From NCBI GenBank assembly GCA_032821775.1, contig JAVLRN010000022.1, forward strand, positions 1-64,000: a DNA stretch of 64,000 nucleotides, read 5' to 3'. How positions within the stretch are numbered: position 1 is the stretch's first letter; each line of letters starts with the position of its first letter. The translations under genes were made by a program, and so were the position numbers. Shown piece after piece: positions 33,198 through 46,641 of the stretch. Source of the stretch: Sanguinoderma infundibulare (lineage: Eukaryota; Basidiomycota; Agaricomycetes; Polyporales; Polyporaceae). The notes below the pieces were generated by a model. That model ran no database searches. It was given only the letters and a program-made list of their open reading frames with translations, and was not told where the DNA came from.

Positions 33198-34538
33198 CTA
33201 TGACGTCCCATAAACGTCTTTTCGCGTCTTCGCCCAGCACTCCTTCGCCCCGCCGATGCACGCCGTCAGCGCGTCCTCGCCCGCACCTCCCCCTCCCCCG
33301 CCCAGCCCGAGCTGCATGACCGATACGAGCCCGCCCTCGCCGTCGAGCACGACCGAGACCGCCGTGTCGAGCAGGGGCTCCTCAAAGGAGGTCGGGTCCG
33401 CCAGAATGTGTGTCCTGCGAAACGAAAAGGAAACAGACAGGGGCCCGGGCGCCGTGCAAGCAGGGGTAGGGCCAGATCGGGGCGAAAGATTGAGTAACCT
33501 TGTGCTTGCGCCGCGGGGCATCATGACGGCACGTTTGACTGTGTGTTACATACCTATCGAAGATCCCGAACGAGAACGAGCTCGGGAGGCGGCCGAGCGC
33601 GAGGGGCGCCCGGATCGTGCGGGCGCAGACGGTCTGCTGTCGGTCCTCGTCGAACCGCGCTTTCGGCAGGCGAGCTGGCGCGGGCACCGAAAACGCAACC
33701 ACCATCGTCACCGGAATTCGGACAAATTTCAGTTGCGCGACATGGTTAAATGGACGGACGGTGCGAGAGGGGGGGACGACGTACTGTTCTTGAGCGCAGC
33801 GACCATCGCGAGCAGCGCCGCGTCAAACGCGTTCCCGTCGTAATTGATGCACGTCGCGTCGACGTACAGCACCCACACCGACTTCCCGGGCTCGATGCAC
33901 AGCGACGACGGCGGCACCACACCCGATCTGCGCAGCCGCGGAAGTTCAAGTTGGCGCCTTGGAGACGGCGGCGGAGCATGCAGAATGAAGAAGTACTCAC
34001 GAGATCAGGACGTCGTTCAGCCTGTCCGACAGCACCTGTGCCTCGTCCGTCGGCGGGCCCGGCTTGAACTTGGGCGAGCAGATCGCAGGGAGGTCGAGGT
34101 TGGGCACTACGGAACGGCCGGACGCGTCGGGCGACGAGCGTGCAGCGCGACGGACGGGTCACGACGCACCTAGAAAGCCCTCCTTTGGCTTGTCCAGCTC
34201 CGGCTCTGCGATTTCCGCCTTCACGCCGCACACGACCGTCGTCGACCCGAGCCTGACGAGCGCAGAGCCGTCCGCGGTCGATATCGAGCCTTGGCGGACG
34301 GTCAGTACCCAAACACCCCTCCAGCACCATTCCAGAACCCCGGGCGAGAAGACGAACCTGCAATGACCGAAACGTCCCTCCACTCGTCAAAGTCGCGTCC
34401 GTCCGGTCTCACGTTCTCGGCCAGGAACCGCTCCAAGTAAGTTTTCGGATGCAAGCGTTGGAAGGTGAGCGCCTTGAGCGTGTCCAGCCCGGCCGCGCTC
34501 GTCGCCGCAGCGGTCGAAGAAGAGGCAGCAGCAGCCAT
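33198..34538 (-). CDS. RRP43: Exosome subunit RRP43, unit 3 copy
   Basis: Intact copy with exons 34538-34358, 34289-34170, 34106-34001, 33927-33785, 33674-33554 and 33414-33198. The gene is one base shorter than the others because one C is missing from a C-run in intron 1. Four further substitutions crowd into 34273-34331; the one in exon 2 is synonymous (GCA/GCG Ala). Two more substitutions are in intron 3. The C-terminus is the ALTACIGG form. Confidence 0.92.
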
Positions 34539-34691
34539 AGCGAAATGCAAGCGAGGAGATGCAGTTAGGGTGGACAGGCGTCGACGATAATCTAAGTACG
34601 GTCACCAGTGCTTTGCATAATTCTGTGAACAAGGCGTCTAACACCCCATATTTAGTAGGTATCAGTCACCAGCGGCTGATTTGACAGTATC

Positions 34692-34699
34692 TGACGTCA
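34692..34699. promoter_or_regulatory. CRE/ATF-type palindrome upstream of RRP43, unit 3
   Basis: Same TGACGTCA palindrome, 154 bp upstream of the unit 3 RRP43 start. Confidence 0.45.
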
Positions 34700-35866
34700 C
34701 AGGGCGTGGGCGAGGACACTCCAGCACACTCGCGCTCCCCAGAAAAACTGTGCGCGAGCCTCAGGAGGAAGCACGAGGGCCAAGAGTAAGTACAAATATT
34801 CAATCGAGTGCATTCCCCTTCCCGCGCGGAACGACTATGACGCGCGCAGAACGCTTAGCCTATTGTCGAGGTTTCGACGGGCCGAGGGTGCGCCGTGTTC
34901 GGCCACGCTCTGCGCGAACATGCGCATGACAAGGGACACTCGAGGACTAGTCACGCGTTAAGAGACGGATTGGGGACCGAGCACGAAGTGGAGCTGGTCA
35001 AGTGCAAGAATAACTTGAAGAATTTGGAGCGCCCCGTTCAGACTTGTATCACCGGCGCGCATGAGGGTACCTGCTCATCGTGGGGCCCCGGATTTAGTTT
35101 CCATGATATCGAAATTCGCTGACGTCGCCTCTGCAGGATGAGGACGCGCGGCCCGGGGGATAGATGGAGGATGCAATGTTGCGGGCATGGTCGAAGCAGG
35201 TCAGAGCCTTTGAGGCAAGCGATGTTGTGTTTCTTCACATTTATGGGGCAATATCTGATTGAAAGAGACTACAGGAATTCGGGGGCGAGGGGCGCGCTCT
35301 CGAGGGCCTGAGGCGTTCAGTAGAGTGACCGTGACATCAGAGAATACCCACTGAAAGAATTTTTGGCGTGTTCACAGAATTATGCAAGGCGCGGGAATAC
35401 GGCGCTCCCGAAAAAGGCAAGTAGGGGGCGCGGTTTTCGCGAGGCTCCCATGTCCGAGTCGGGGCCGCTACCGAGTCGCGTGGCGGGAGGATTAGCGACG
35501 AGATTGAGGTGGCCAGATAAATTGCGTCGGGGCTCGCGAACTCCAGATGGAAACCTCTGTGTATGTATGTACACTTAATCTATCCTATCCCAGTTGTGGG
35601 TCCACCCCACTTCCCCACCCTCGAGGTCCGTGCCTTGCGCGCGCATTCTGCGTTGCGTCGTCGGCCCCCCGACGCGAGCGGGGCCGCGGACAGGAAAGGA
35701 GAGTGAGATGCCTGCCAGTAGTTGTGTTCTTGCGTTCCGTGCATTAACTCGTACATGTAAAGCCAAAACTCCAGCTGCGGCGGCATGGACCACAGCCACG
35801 TCCGTCCACCCTCCCCAACCAAGCAAGCCAGCTTCCGACCTCTACCGCTCCATGCCCGTCCGCCGT

Positions 35867-37053
35867 CTACGCCGAGACGATCCCTTTTAGCACCGCGTAC
35901 TCGGCGTTGATGATGCTGCTCGTCGCCGCGCCGATCGCGACGTTGTTCGACAGCACGACAAACTTGATGTCCAGCACCCTGCACTGCCGCACCCGCCCTA
36001 CGCTCACCCCCGCCCCAGCCTGGTAGTCCCTGTCGAGCCGCGGCTGCGGCCGGTCCGCCTCCTCGTGCACGAACACCGTGTGCCGCGGCGCGGACGGGCA
36101 GCCGATCGTGTACGCCTCGGCCGTGTACGCCTGCAGGGCCTCGCGCACCTGCTGGGGGCTCGGCGGCGGCCGGCGCGCGAACCGCACCGACACGCACTCG
36201 GTGTGGCCCTCGATGACCGGCACGCGGTTGCACGAGGCCGAGATCCGGAGGGGCTGCTTAGTGTGCATGTCGAACGCCTTCAGCCCGTCGTCCTCGCCGT
36301 GTGCGAGCCCGCCGAGGATCTTGAGCGTCTCCCACTCGATCTTCTCCTCCTCGCCGCTGATGAACGGCACGACGTTGTCGAGGATGTCCAGCGACGGCAC
36401 GCCCGGGTAGCCTCCGCCCGAGATGGCCTGCATGGTGGTGATCATGCAGGACTCGATTGGCCCGAACGCGCGCTCGAGCGCGGCGAGGGGGATGACGACA
36501 CCCGTCGTGGAGCAGTTTGCGTTCGTGACGATGAAACCCTTTTGGAGGGGAGGGGAGTGCAGTCGCTGCTGCTGTGGGATGATGGCGAAGTGGGAAGGGT
36601 TCACGAGCGGGACGATGAGCGGTACGTGCGGATCTCGACGGTAGTTCTTTGCGTTCGAGAAGACGGCGAGCTCCGCCACGCGGAAGGCGTGCTCTGCATC
36701 AAGCAGGGAAGGAGGGGGAGGTTGAGGTTAGCGGACAGCAGCGTGCACGGCATCAGGGGAAAACGCACCTATATCGCCAGCTACATCTGCGTCCAAGCCA
36801 GAGAAAACGATCACGCACTCCTTGAAGTGCTCTGGGACGCAGTCCTGGACAACCGTTTCTCGTACGACGCTTGGAATGGGTCTCGTCTGCTTCCAGTTGA
36901 CGGCTTTGGAGTAAGGCTTCCCGGCCGATCGAGCCGATGCGCCGAGCACATGGATCACGAAGGAGGGGTGCTCTGCAAGGAGAGGGATGAGCGTTGGCCG
37001 ACGGTGCCGGTCGCGCGGAGGATGCCGACCTTGTGCTGCTTCTGGTTGGTCAT
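35867..37053 (-). pseudogene. HOM2: HOM2 aspartate-semialdehyde dehydrogenase, frameshifted, unit 3
   Basis: Exons 37053-36769 and 36693-35867; frameshift near 36992. The sequence is the same as in units 2, 4 and 5 as far as I can see, so the damage predates the amplification or has been homogenised. Confidence 0.88.
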
Positions 37054-40000
37054 GTCGGTGCGGCGAGGAGCGAGAGGAAGAGGGAGGAAAGGAGATGGGA
37101 GTCGGACGATGACTCTGCGCCCCGGGGTCTGCGGGAGCGCAGGAGAAAGAGATCAAGTCAAGCACGAAACAGGGAGGGATTGTTTGCGGTGTTTCACGTG
37201 CGTGCTTCCGATTGATATGGGCTGCCCGCGTGGGCGATGCAGTCGGGCACCCGGTTTGGACACATTGGGCAGGCTTAGGGCAGGTTGTGGCACGATCGCC
37301 AGCGTCGCCATCCGCCAGTCGATGGTCTGTTTTGCCGCACTCTGGCTGGACTGGCGAGTCGCTCGAGTCTCGCTTCGCCCGGCGTTGGCGATCGACATTC
37401 TCTCCAGCCCGCCATCCGGCGACTCTCCTTACGCACTACGTACTCCCAACACGCCGCGCCGCGTCGCTCACTCGCTACCCTCGTCTCTCCCGTCCATTCG
37501 ACAGAACCCGCTATCCACACCGTAACCGACGTTTCCGTGGCGCACCACCTGCCTCCCATCCATCCCTCATCCAGTCCCTATCGTCCACTCGACGGAACAA
37601 GATACGACGTCAACTCCTACATCTCGCAGCCGACATCCTTCGCCTCGCCATCCCAGACGCTGAGCTCATGTGCCTCCGACTCCAACTCTCTCTAGCTGCG
37701 CACTGCCTGTATCAGTGTCCGGATGGAACGCACTACGGTTACTTCGATTCCACCCATCTACCTTCCTCTTCTCTACCCCGCACTTCGACGTGCTAGCGTC
37801 CTTCTCTGAACCGGGTGAGCATGCTTCCGTGCCGCTCTAGCCCCAGTCCACCCCGAGTACTGACCGTGCCACATTAGGATCGCATCAACCATTCCCCTTG
37901 CTGTCCTATCGCGCATGAGCAAGCGCAGGCCGAGTTGGTCGTGGAGGAGGTCGGAGATGATGTTCGCGCCGATGTTCGCGAGCTCGGACCACTGCCCGGT
38001 TCCGCTACGAGGTAACCGTTCCTGTGCTCGCTCGCCAACGCTCTCGCGGCCTCGGACCGTCGCCTGTCAATGTTTGCGCCCAACGCTTCCACCCCCTTCA
38101 GGACAAGCATTCGTCCCACATACGTGATCGCGACCAGCAGCACTTCTACGACTAACATGACCTCGCCGCGCTCTCCCACATCCGCCATCCTCCCACTACG
38201 CACGCCAACCCGACTCTCCCTGCGCAGTACGTCCCCCAAACCACGCCGTCGTACAATACGGACGGACCTTGAGGTCGGTTCTGTACTGGGCGATGCTGCT
38301 CGCTCCAGGCACGTTGGCAGCAATCAAGACGCTTACTGGTCGTGCGCCTGGGAGGATGGCACCTCGACAATCCTTGCACTGCAAGGCACTTCGCCGTGGT
38401 TTTGCATACGGCATGCCTCGAACTGGGACGATTGTCAGGACCCGAAACGACGCCGCAACGCGCAGAACTCTCACCAGCATTCCTCATCTCAACAGTCGGC
38501 ACGACCGACACCACCCATTACCGCCAGGCCACCGGGAGATGGGCATGTGGGGGACAAAGACGCAGTCAGCAACGGGGGGAACGCATGCGAGGTGAGTACG
38601 TACGTGGTGAACGAAGACAAGGCGAGGACGCAGAGGACGCAGACGGCGGGGGCGCAATGCGCGAGACTCATGCCGTCCTCCCCCTTTCTTTACAGCCTTT
38701 ATACCCTCTATCAGAGTCCGTGCGCAGACCGCGGACTCGCCCTCGCCGTCGTGCCATCTCTCAGGTCTGTTTCCGAGACCCGGCCGTCATTACGCTCGCG
38801 TCCCCGGCGTCCCATCTCGCCTCCCACAAGCGAGCGCCCTCCATCTCCCGGCTCTCCCGCCTATCCAAAACACACGCTTACTCTCGCCCCTGACCGCCAT
38901 GAATATTGCAGATCGGAACGCACACAGACACGGCTGCCGGTAGCCCAGCCCAGTCTCTCGCCCGCCCTCGCCGACCCTCGTCGTGGTTCTCGAAGTTGAC
39001 GAAACCGAAGCCACGACTCTTGTCCTTAATCGGACCATCGCCTCGCCATCAAACGGCGACCACAGAACGGCCTACGTCCTTTACGAACGCCATCCAAGCA
39101 TCGGCGTGGTGGGGACAGTTTCTGGCCTTCGTCGCTGGGGACGTTCAGCCGCAGCCCCCAAAAAACGCGTCGTATCACCCGAATGCCGCCCATCCACGCG
39201 TGTCGAACAGGCATTCTAGAATCCTGGGACTCTTCCCCACGGTCAGCATTTGTCGTGGCGGCCGTACAAGCTGTTTCAAAGATGCTGCCCAAGGGCGCGC
39301 GGCCCGCCCTGCCCACCAAATTTCGCAATTGCGCCCCAATCGGACCATCGCCTCGCCGTCAAACGGCGATCACAGAACGGCCTACGTCCTCTACGAACGC
39401 CATCCAACCGTCGGCGTGGCGGGGATGAGTTCTGGCCTCGGTCGCGTGGATGCTCGGCCGCCGCCCCCAGAAAATGTGTCATATCTCCTCAACGCCGGCT
39501 ATTCACGTGTGCGGAACTAGCTTGCGAGGATTCTGGAACACGTCCGCATCACCTGCACTCGTTGTTGCGGCCGTCGAAGCCGTTTCGAGTTTGCTGCCCA
39601 AGGAGGCGGACCCTAGTACGACGATTTTCGACTTTTTGAATTCTGCCTCGGACGGGCCGGGCGTCGATTGTAATGGCTTTGGGAGATGTTCGCCGAGCTA
39701 CGATGCACCTTTCGGCCTGGATACGACCGTTTCGGAGCGGGGGAGGTGGAATATTGAAGGTCGGGACCCCCAATTTTTGTCGTAACTTGCGCTGTACGTC
39801 TCTATTCGCCCAGAAATCGAGTCTATTATCGTCTCGAACACGCGTCTTGACCTGTGATGCAGCTTACGCGGCGATTCGAAGAGGTTCGTAAAATCGCGTT
39901 TTTGATGCGATTCCATGGTGGTCGAGAATGTGCACCCTCTCCCGCCCTCAGCTCTTGTAGGATGTCCGAGCGGACTGTTTCTACGGGCTCGGGGTATCGT

Positions 40001-40203
40001 GTACAACGCTTGTGAAGCGTTTGTACTGTCCCGGGACGACTTTTTGAAAATGGTGTCTTGGCGGTTTTCGTCGGTGGGCGTGCCCGGGTGGCGCATCTGC
40101 TCTCCCACCCGTCCTCCGCCCTCGGCGGTCATCTTAGCTGTTTAACGTGACTTCCAAAACCCTACAGGGATCGTGCAACAAAGAGTAGCAGCCACAGTCT
40201 GGG

Positions 40204-40421
40204 GTGGACACGACAGATGTTGCAACTCTGAATGATGCATTAGGGAGTGCTGGCGTGGATCTCAGGGTGCGTCTCCTCGTCTTACCCTTTCAAACCTTCA
40301 TCCAACCGGACCCTCCAAGCAGAAGAAGAGACCCTCCAACAACCCACGAACAATACCGTGGTGACGGAACGGTGGCGCAGGAACGTCCGGAAGCTTGGCT
40401 CGGGCGGGCGCGCAAAGACGA
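40204..40421 (+). pseudogene. TAF4 fragment, unit 3
   Basis: Same fragment with the same damaged acceptor as in unit 1. Confidence 0.5.
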
Positions 40422-40765
40422 TCAATGACAACCCCTACCGCCTCTCCCGGTTCTCCGCCCGCCCTCGAATCATTATGCGATGATTTCCAGGCACCGCAGC
40501 GTCATCCCAGACCGTTCGTACGCTCATTGACGCGATTTGGAAATACGGTCGGAATGCGCGGTCGCTTCTCTGCCGGACCGGACGCAATTTCTAGATTCCT
40601 GGAATCTGGTCTCGTACGGCAGTCCAGTGCCCGAGGCGACTTCGTACGGGCCAGCTGAGTCGCGCGCGCATGATTATCTGTCGAAACGAAGCGGTACGAG
40701 TGCGCGCGAATGCTTTTTTCGTCGGGCGGGCGAACCACTGACATCCGCTCTATCTCTCCCTGCAG

Positions 40766-41765
40766 GGCTCCGCGCGCAATGAAACTGGGCGTTGTACACT
40801 CCTCGATACTAGCCGCGACTATCGCGAGGGCTTCGGCTGCCGGTGGGTGCAGTGTCACGGCGACTTTCTCCCCCATCCGGTCATGCTTGCTCACCCCTGC
40901 CGACGGTTCAACTTCATCAGCAGTCAGCTCCTGCGCAACGACTCCCTCACAGACATCTTTGACCGCTCCGTGCTGTACTTTGAGGTCTTTGAGCGGCTGG
41001 AGGTAACCGTCATTTCTACGATCTCGATCATCCGCCGGGTCCGCGAGCGCACCATCATCTACGAAGGCAGTGCCGGACCGCGCGAGCCTCCTGAGGCCAT
41101 CGTCATCCAAGCGCGGGCCGCGCTCAAGGGCCTCGAAGGCATGAAGATAGCCGAGCCGGGTACGCAAGAGATGTCAGAGGAGCAGAAGCGGATGACAGTG
41201 GATCAGAAGGGCAAGGGGGAGAACAAGAAGTTGCTCGACTTCTGCCAGCGGATCATCAATACCGCCAAAGCAATCGACCGCTCGCTAGTGGACACGAAGG
41301 GCACGGCGTTCGTCGACCGGCTACACACCGGGCTTCCCAAGATCCCTGCATCGTCGAACACCCAGGTGGACACGGCACTGATCGAGGTGGGCGAGACGGA
41401 GGAGAGCGCGATGGAGGCATATGTCAAGTGGGCAAACCGCATGCGGTTCGAGTACTGCGACTTGACAGTCCCACCACCAGAGAATGTGCCCGAAGGCGAG
41501 CAAGACCAGGTGCCGAACTACAAGTTCTACTCCAGCAACGAGCCGCGCATGCTCGCCAACTCGGACATTCCGAAGCGGTCGCTAGCTATCGCCAAGGAGG
41601 TTGGTGTGATGTATTTGCCGCTCGCGATCGATGGCTGATTTGTGCGCAAAGCTTGCAGTGTTGACCACCAACTTGCCTGTTGCCTGGAACTCGTCTGTAT
41701 TCCTTTCCGTAGTCCAGACTCGAGTCGACATTATCAAGGCCCTCATCACTGGTCCCGAAGGCACT
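40766..41765 (+). pseudogene. BIRC6/UBE2O-like E2 fragment, unit 3
   Basis: Same as unit 1: intron 41600-41651, the same truncation, and the open tail continues to 42456. Confidence 0.6.
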
Positions 41766-44099
41766 GCAGGCTCTTCCGCCCTCAATTTCGGTTCGGGAGT
41801 CGGCCAAACTGTTCGCGTCGACTATGTTTTCCGTGGGCGATGCCATACAATACTTCTGATGGAAGCGGGAGGGGTCTTTGAAATCTGCGCCTTGGCGGAT
41901 GGGCAGGTGGTGGTGGCGCATCCGGTTTTGGTTCAGTTTCCCGCCTCTCCCCCGCTCTCGGAGGCGATTTGCACGGGTGTCAATGACGCTTACCATCACA
42001 TAGGGAATGTGCAACCCACTGTCAAGACCCCCCACAAAGAGGGCGGCGGGAGCGGGAAGGTACTGATTTACATCAATTTTATTCCGGACGCGCGGGCAGA
42101 ACCGACTGACAAATATGATGCGTGAGTGCAAAACCAGGCCCAGGGGAACATTCGGGACGCGCTAACAATTGCACGCCGACAGGATGGCTGACAAGGAACG
42201 TCCGGGAGCTTGGCGTAGTGTCGTACGACACTCGCGAAGATGTCCCACTTGTTTCGCCGCTCCCCGTGGTCGTTTGATGATGTTAGCTGACAATTCGGTT
42301 CCAGGGAGGCCGCACAGATGGTATACTTGGTCGGGGATGCGCCCTCGAGAGAAGCTGGTAGCAGCCTTTTCAGCCTCCTGTTCTCATCGTCTGTACGTGG
42401 TAAGCATCGAACACTTGCGACATATGCAATCATTGAGAAGCTCTAGCCTTGTATAGTCGATGATGCGGTCCTCGAGGGGACAGGCGGTCTGGATGGTCGT
42501 GCGCAGGTCGCCTCGCCATTCAAACACGGTTCCGAATTGGATCAGGGCTGGCTTCGACGCTGAAGACTCCCAGCAAGCCCAGATCATCGCTGTCACACAC
42601 GCAGCGGGTCACTTAAAATTCCGGGCCCCCACCCAAGTGTCCAGGCGCAATGGGACATAAGGATCACGGTCTGGACGTCAGGGCAAAGTTACCGACGTGA
42701 CGGGCTCGGATGCAGCGCAGTAAGTGGAAATGGGCGCGAGTGGAACAGACGGTTAAGTAGTGTTTGCCGTTGTGTATGTTTAACTGATCCGCGGGTTGCT
42801 TAAATTGATTGCGCTGGGGCTCGAGACCCAGGCGATACATGGAACGTCTCGGAATTCTGCGTGATACACTGTCATGATCCGAGCATGGTGCGATACTCTG
42901 CGCTTGCTTGGGCAAATTGTTGCCAGCACTTGATGATGTTGCGTCTCTCCTCACTGTACATTCTTCTCCTGGCTCTCCCCCTCTCCTTCACGCCTTGTCA
43001 TTATCACTGCACCGCCGGCTACACGTACCCGCCCATTTTCAAGATGAGCTGCAAGCTGCAAGCCTCCAAGTCGCACTCGATGCACACCTGTGAGTATCTA
43101 GTTCATCTTTCCCACTCCCTGTTCGATCTTTCCATTCTTGTGCTCGACATTGCTCGTTCGAGCTCTGTGCATCCCCATTTTAATTGAATCCCCACACACC
43201 ATTGTATTTCTTGTGGAAGACATGGGTATATACTGCGCCCTGTGTCCTCCCCGCGGATACGGCAGATGTCGCAGTGTTTGTCTTCTCGCAGCGCGGCCGT
43301 CTTCAGTGTCATCGGCCCTAACATTCATGGCGGGCTGTAGAGCTGCTTTCAGCCGCTGTCAAAGTCTTTGGGGATTAGCCGGTTCATGAAGATCGCGTGC
43401 GGGAGCTCCTTGATGGCCTGCTCCATGACCACGATTGTCTTCGCAGCTGGCGTTCGATGTCGGGAAAGACGCGGTTGCACTGGAAGATCGGGGCGGTGGT
43501 GCAGAACTTGCTCGAGCTGTGTGCGCATGTGAGCATCGCATTTGAGTGGAAAATACTCACATTGCGTGTTCTGGCGCTCTCGAGCGCATTGCAACGCGGC
43601 TCCGGACGACCTCAGACAGACACGTCAAGTCTCTCAGTCCAGAGAAGGCTATTCCCGTGCCTCGTGCAGGGAATGACCGTCGCAGGGCTGAAAGACTTGA
43701 TGCACGCATTCCGAAGTCGTCCGGGAGAGATACGCGTCGCTCTGGGGTGCGGTCTTGCTTCTCGAGGTCGTCCCTAGAATGTCGCGTGTCAGCCATTGAC
43801 ATGAGCTACTGAATGCGCGAGGCGAGACCCATCTCTCCCAGCTGGGACAATTTTAAACGTCCCGGCCGGGAGACTTGACGGGTCTTGCGGGAGTCGCCCG
43901 GGAGAAGTGCGTCGCTTTGCGATGCGGGACCAGCTTCTCATGTTCATCCCCGGAACTCCGCATGCCAGCGGTTGGGACCTATTAACTCGGAAGTCAGTTT
44001 TGGTGTACGTGCGCATGGGAGCCGGGAGCCTTTTGTTTGGCATGATTCTCATCTTCGGGATGCGCTGGAGGGCGGAGAACCTGTGAACTTGAAAATTAG

Positions 44100-44711
44100 C
44101 ACAGCGGACATTCACGTGGCCAGGTAATCTCCTCCTCGTCGACTACTTCCAGAGATCCTCCTCTGTCCTGTACTCGGTCAGCACCGTCGGCGTGCGCCCA
44201 GGCACGTTCCAGATGAACCGCAAGACATGTGTTCCCCTCATGATCCTTTCCAAGGACACGCTGGGCACCACCTCCACTGGCTTCCAGAAGCTGTACATCG
44301 AGGAGGAGATGGGGAGAGGCCTTTGGGGAGACCACGCGACTGACACGGTGGAGGTGAGTGAATTCAACTCCTCCTTTCACTGCGCTTGACGAGCTCAGAC
44401 TGGCACGAACCTATACATGTGTCCAGTTCTCTATCCCGGATGTTGAAGCGCTCCCTCTCTTCTGCGACATCCCCTACAAGATCAAGGTTGTCACCATCAC
44501 CGCCCCGCTCACCATAGTTGAGGCCGAGGCGTACCCCGCCGGAAAGCCCATCTTCCCTTCCCCACCCTCAAAACCTTCCGACGTGAAGCTCAAGCTATGC
44601 CAACGCGTGCTAATCCGCGCGAAGCAGTTCACAGCCATGGGCGAGTCCGACATCGCGTCCATCCTCGGCAAGCACACCGACCCGTCCAAGCCCAAGCCCC
44701 GGCGGCGATAG
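44100..44711 (+). pseudogene. Arrestin-like domain fragment, A form, unit 3
   Basis: Matches the unit 1 A form, including the 18-nt deletion. Confidence 0.45.
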
Positions 44712-45145
44712 AGACATCAGACAAAGTCTGGACAAAGGTCAGTGGGGCTCCCGGTGAGCCGTAACAATGTCCAAGCCCGAGTCACAGCCCGGGAGTTCAA
44801 GCCTCAGACCGGAGGCACCATGGCCAGTTCCGAGTCCCAGAAGCAGGCCACCCAGTGAGTCCAAGTCCAATGTCAAGTGCAGCGCAAGTCCTGACCTCTC
44901 CAAAGCCCACAGAGTCGCAATTTGTCAAGAACATAGCGCCGCCGGCGAGAGACGGAGTCGCGGAGGTGGTGGTGGCGGTGGAAGGAGTGCTGTGTCGCCT
45001 CTCGCTTGTATGGGTGGATAGGCGCCCGTGGACTCGGACGTGGTTCTGCGTCTGCGGCGGGCTCGTTTGTTTCGTTTCGGTCATGTATCGTGCTCTCTAC
45101 ATGTGTATTTCTCTTGCGTATGCCTTTAGAATATTACCCTCTCAG

Positions 45146-45501
45146 CCCGAATGTCCTGTCCTCCACTACAAAGTGCCCAATACAGCGACTCTCCCCCGGT
45201 CCCCCACTCCAAACTCGCCCCCTCTACTCCAACACAGTCCCTGCTGCTCAAACCTACCCCACTCTGAGAGCACCCGACTCTCTCCTCCCACAGACAGGTC
45301 CCCCAAGTCCAATCCACCGCCCCGACTCGAATACCGCTTCTATGCAAATACAGTCCCCTCCGAAAGTCCCCCTGCTCAGAACTACCTCCCTCTGTCCCCA
45401 ATACAGTCCCCTCTGAGAGTGCGTCCTCAATACAGCCCTTGTCCCCAATACAGTCACCTCTGAGAGTGTGTCTCCGATACACTCCCCTCTGAGAGTACTA
45501 A
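45146..45501 (+). repeat. Pyrimidine-rich minisatellite (A, unit 3)
   Basis: Same array as at 18885-19240 with the same copy number. It ends about 80 bp before the unit 4 edge. Confidence 0.65.
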
Positions 45502-45608
45502 GGCAAATGATCGATCCGGGAGATTTCGACCGCGATGATCAGCCGGCAAACAAATATATTCGTCCCTGCGGCTATGTACACAGGAGGGGATCAATATAGC
45601 ACCGGCAG

Positions 45609-46187
45609 ATGACGACGCAGGTGTACATCGCCAAGGACAACAACTCCCCCATCATGGACCGTGACACGTACGCCTATCCGCTAGGGTCCCATGGACTGAC
45701 ATCGACCTTGCGATGCGCCAAGGCAAACAAGTGGCGGCCCCGCCTGGACTGCAACATGACGATGTGCTGGGCCGCTGAAGACGCGAAGGAGGGGAAATCA
45801 TACCACGATTTCCCGAAGTTGCCCGAGGAGGACGTCGAGTTCGTGGAGGCCACCAGCCGCTGGAACGCCAAGCTGAAGGAGGAGGGAGTGACGAAGAGGA
45901 TCATGAGCCCCGCGCATGTCCTGCATCATACCTACATCATCCGATCTGGGACAGGCGCATGGCAGGCGCAGATATGCGCCTGCCCCATTCAGCAGACGGA
46001 GACGAAAGTTGCTGACCCTAACCGTCTCCATACCGATCGCCTCGGGGGTTACTCTCTGCAACATGCGTCATTAGGCGTCATTCACCGACATCAGCCCGGA
46101 AGCAAACGGCCTCGGACAGGCACGCACCTGGAGGCAATCCCCGCCGGAACCAAATCTCAGACCATCTCAGAAAAAGACAAGACTTGA
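45609..46187 (+). CDS. Unidentified 192-codon open frame, second A block
   Basis: Same frame as at 19348-19929 but one codon shorter: it reads PLGSHG where the first copy reads PLSASHG. The shorter form agrees with the broken unit 1 copy and is therefore probably ancestral. No domain is recognised and it may not be translated. Confidence 0.3.
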   Translation: MTTQVYIAKDNNSPIMDRDTYAYPLGSHGLTSTLRCAKANKWRPRLDCNMTMCWAAEDAKEGKSYHDFPKLPEEDVEFVEATSRWNAKLKEEGVTKRIMSPAHVLHHTYIIRSGTGAWQAQICACPIQQTETKVADPNRLHTDRLGGYSLQHASLGVIHRHQPGSKRPRTGTHLEAIPAGTKSQTISEKDKT

Positions 46188-46641
46188 TCGAGGAACGCGA
46201 TCTGCAGCACCACTCGTCTCGGTCCTCGGGTCAGGGAAGCGCACGTGCCCTACGCGGGTCAACTACACGAACACCCATCATTGCTGCGAGGAGAGTGAGA
46301 TACTGTAGCGCCTCGGGATGTTTAGGATCTAGTTCTAAGACAAGACGACACGTGTTGCAGCCTGTTCCTGCGCTCCTCGGAGCCTCGTTGACCGAAGACG
46401 CCGCACGACTGGATCGTGCAGAGAAGCCGAGCAGTGCGAGGTTTCTGCGAGGCCAGTGTCTCCCTCCTCGATGTGCGATTTACCGTGGAAATGAAATGAG
46501 CGTCCCCGGGCCTGCCATTCGCGGTGGCCCTCCTGGACGTAATCGTGACTTTGTGAATCAAAGGCGAGACCAAGCGAGCCGACGTACCGAGAGCAGTTTG
46601 ACCGTGCGTGCAATATCTCACTTCATCTGCGTCTTCACAGG

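Larger units (their letters stand above)
29901..33265. repeat. Variable block, type B (first copy)
   Basis: 3365 bp. It lacks about 0.44 kb present in A from the unit edge to the GACCCTAACC joint; a short unrelated GC-rich piece (~32540-32600) stands there instead. It has a shorter minisatellite and a longer version of the arrestin-like fragment. Confidence 0.8.
32601..45579 (+). repeat. Tandem array unit 3
   Basis: Third direct copy, offset +26262/+26261 from unit 1 (the one-base change is a deletion in RRP43 intron 1). It begins after a B block and ends in an A block, so it is the partner of unit 1 in a 26.26-kb dimer. It carries a small private cluster of substitutions at 34273-34331. Gene-free stretches match those of unit 1. 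Confidence 0.9.
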
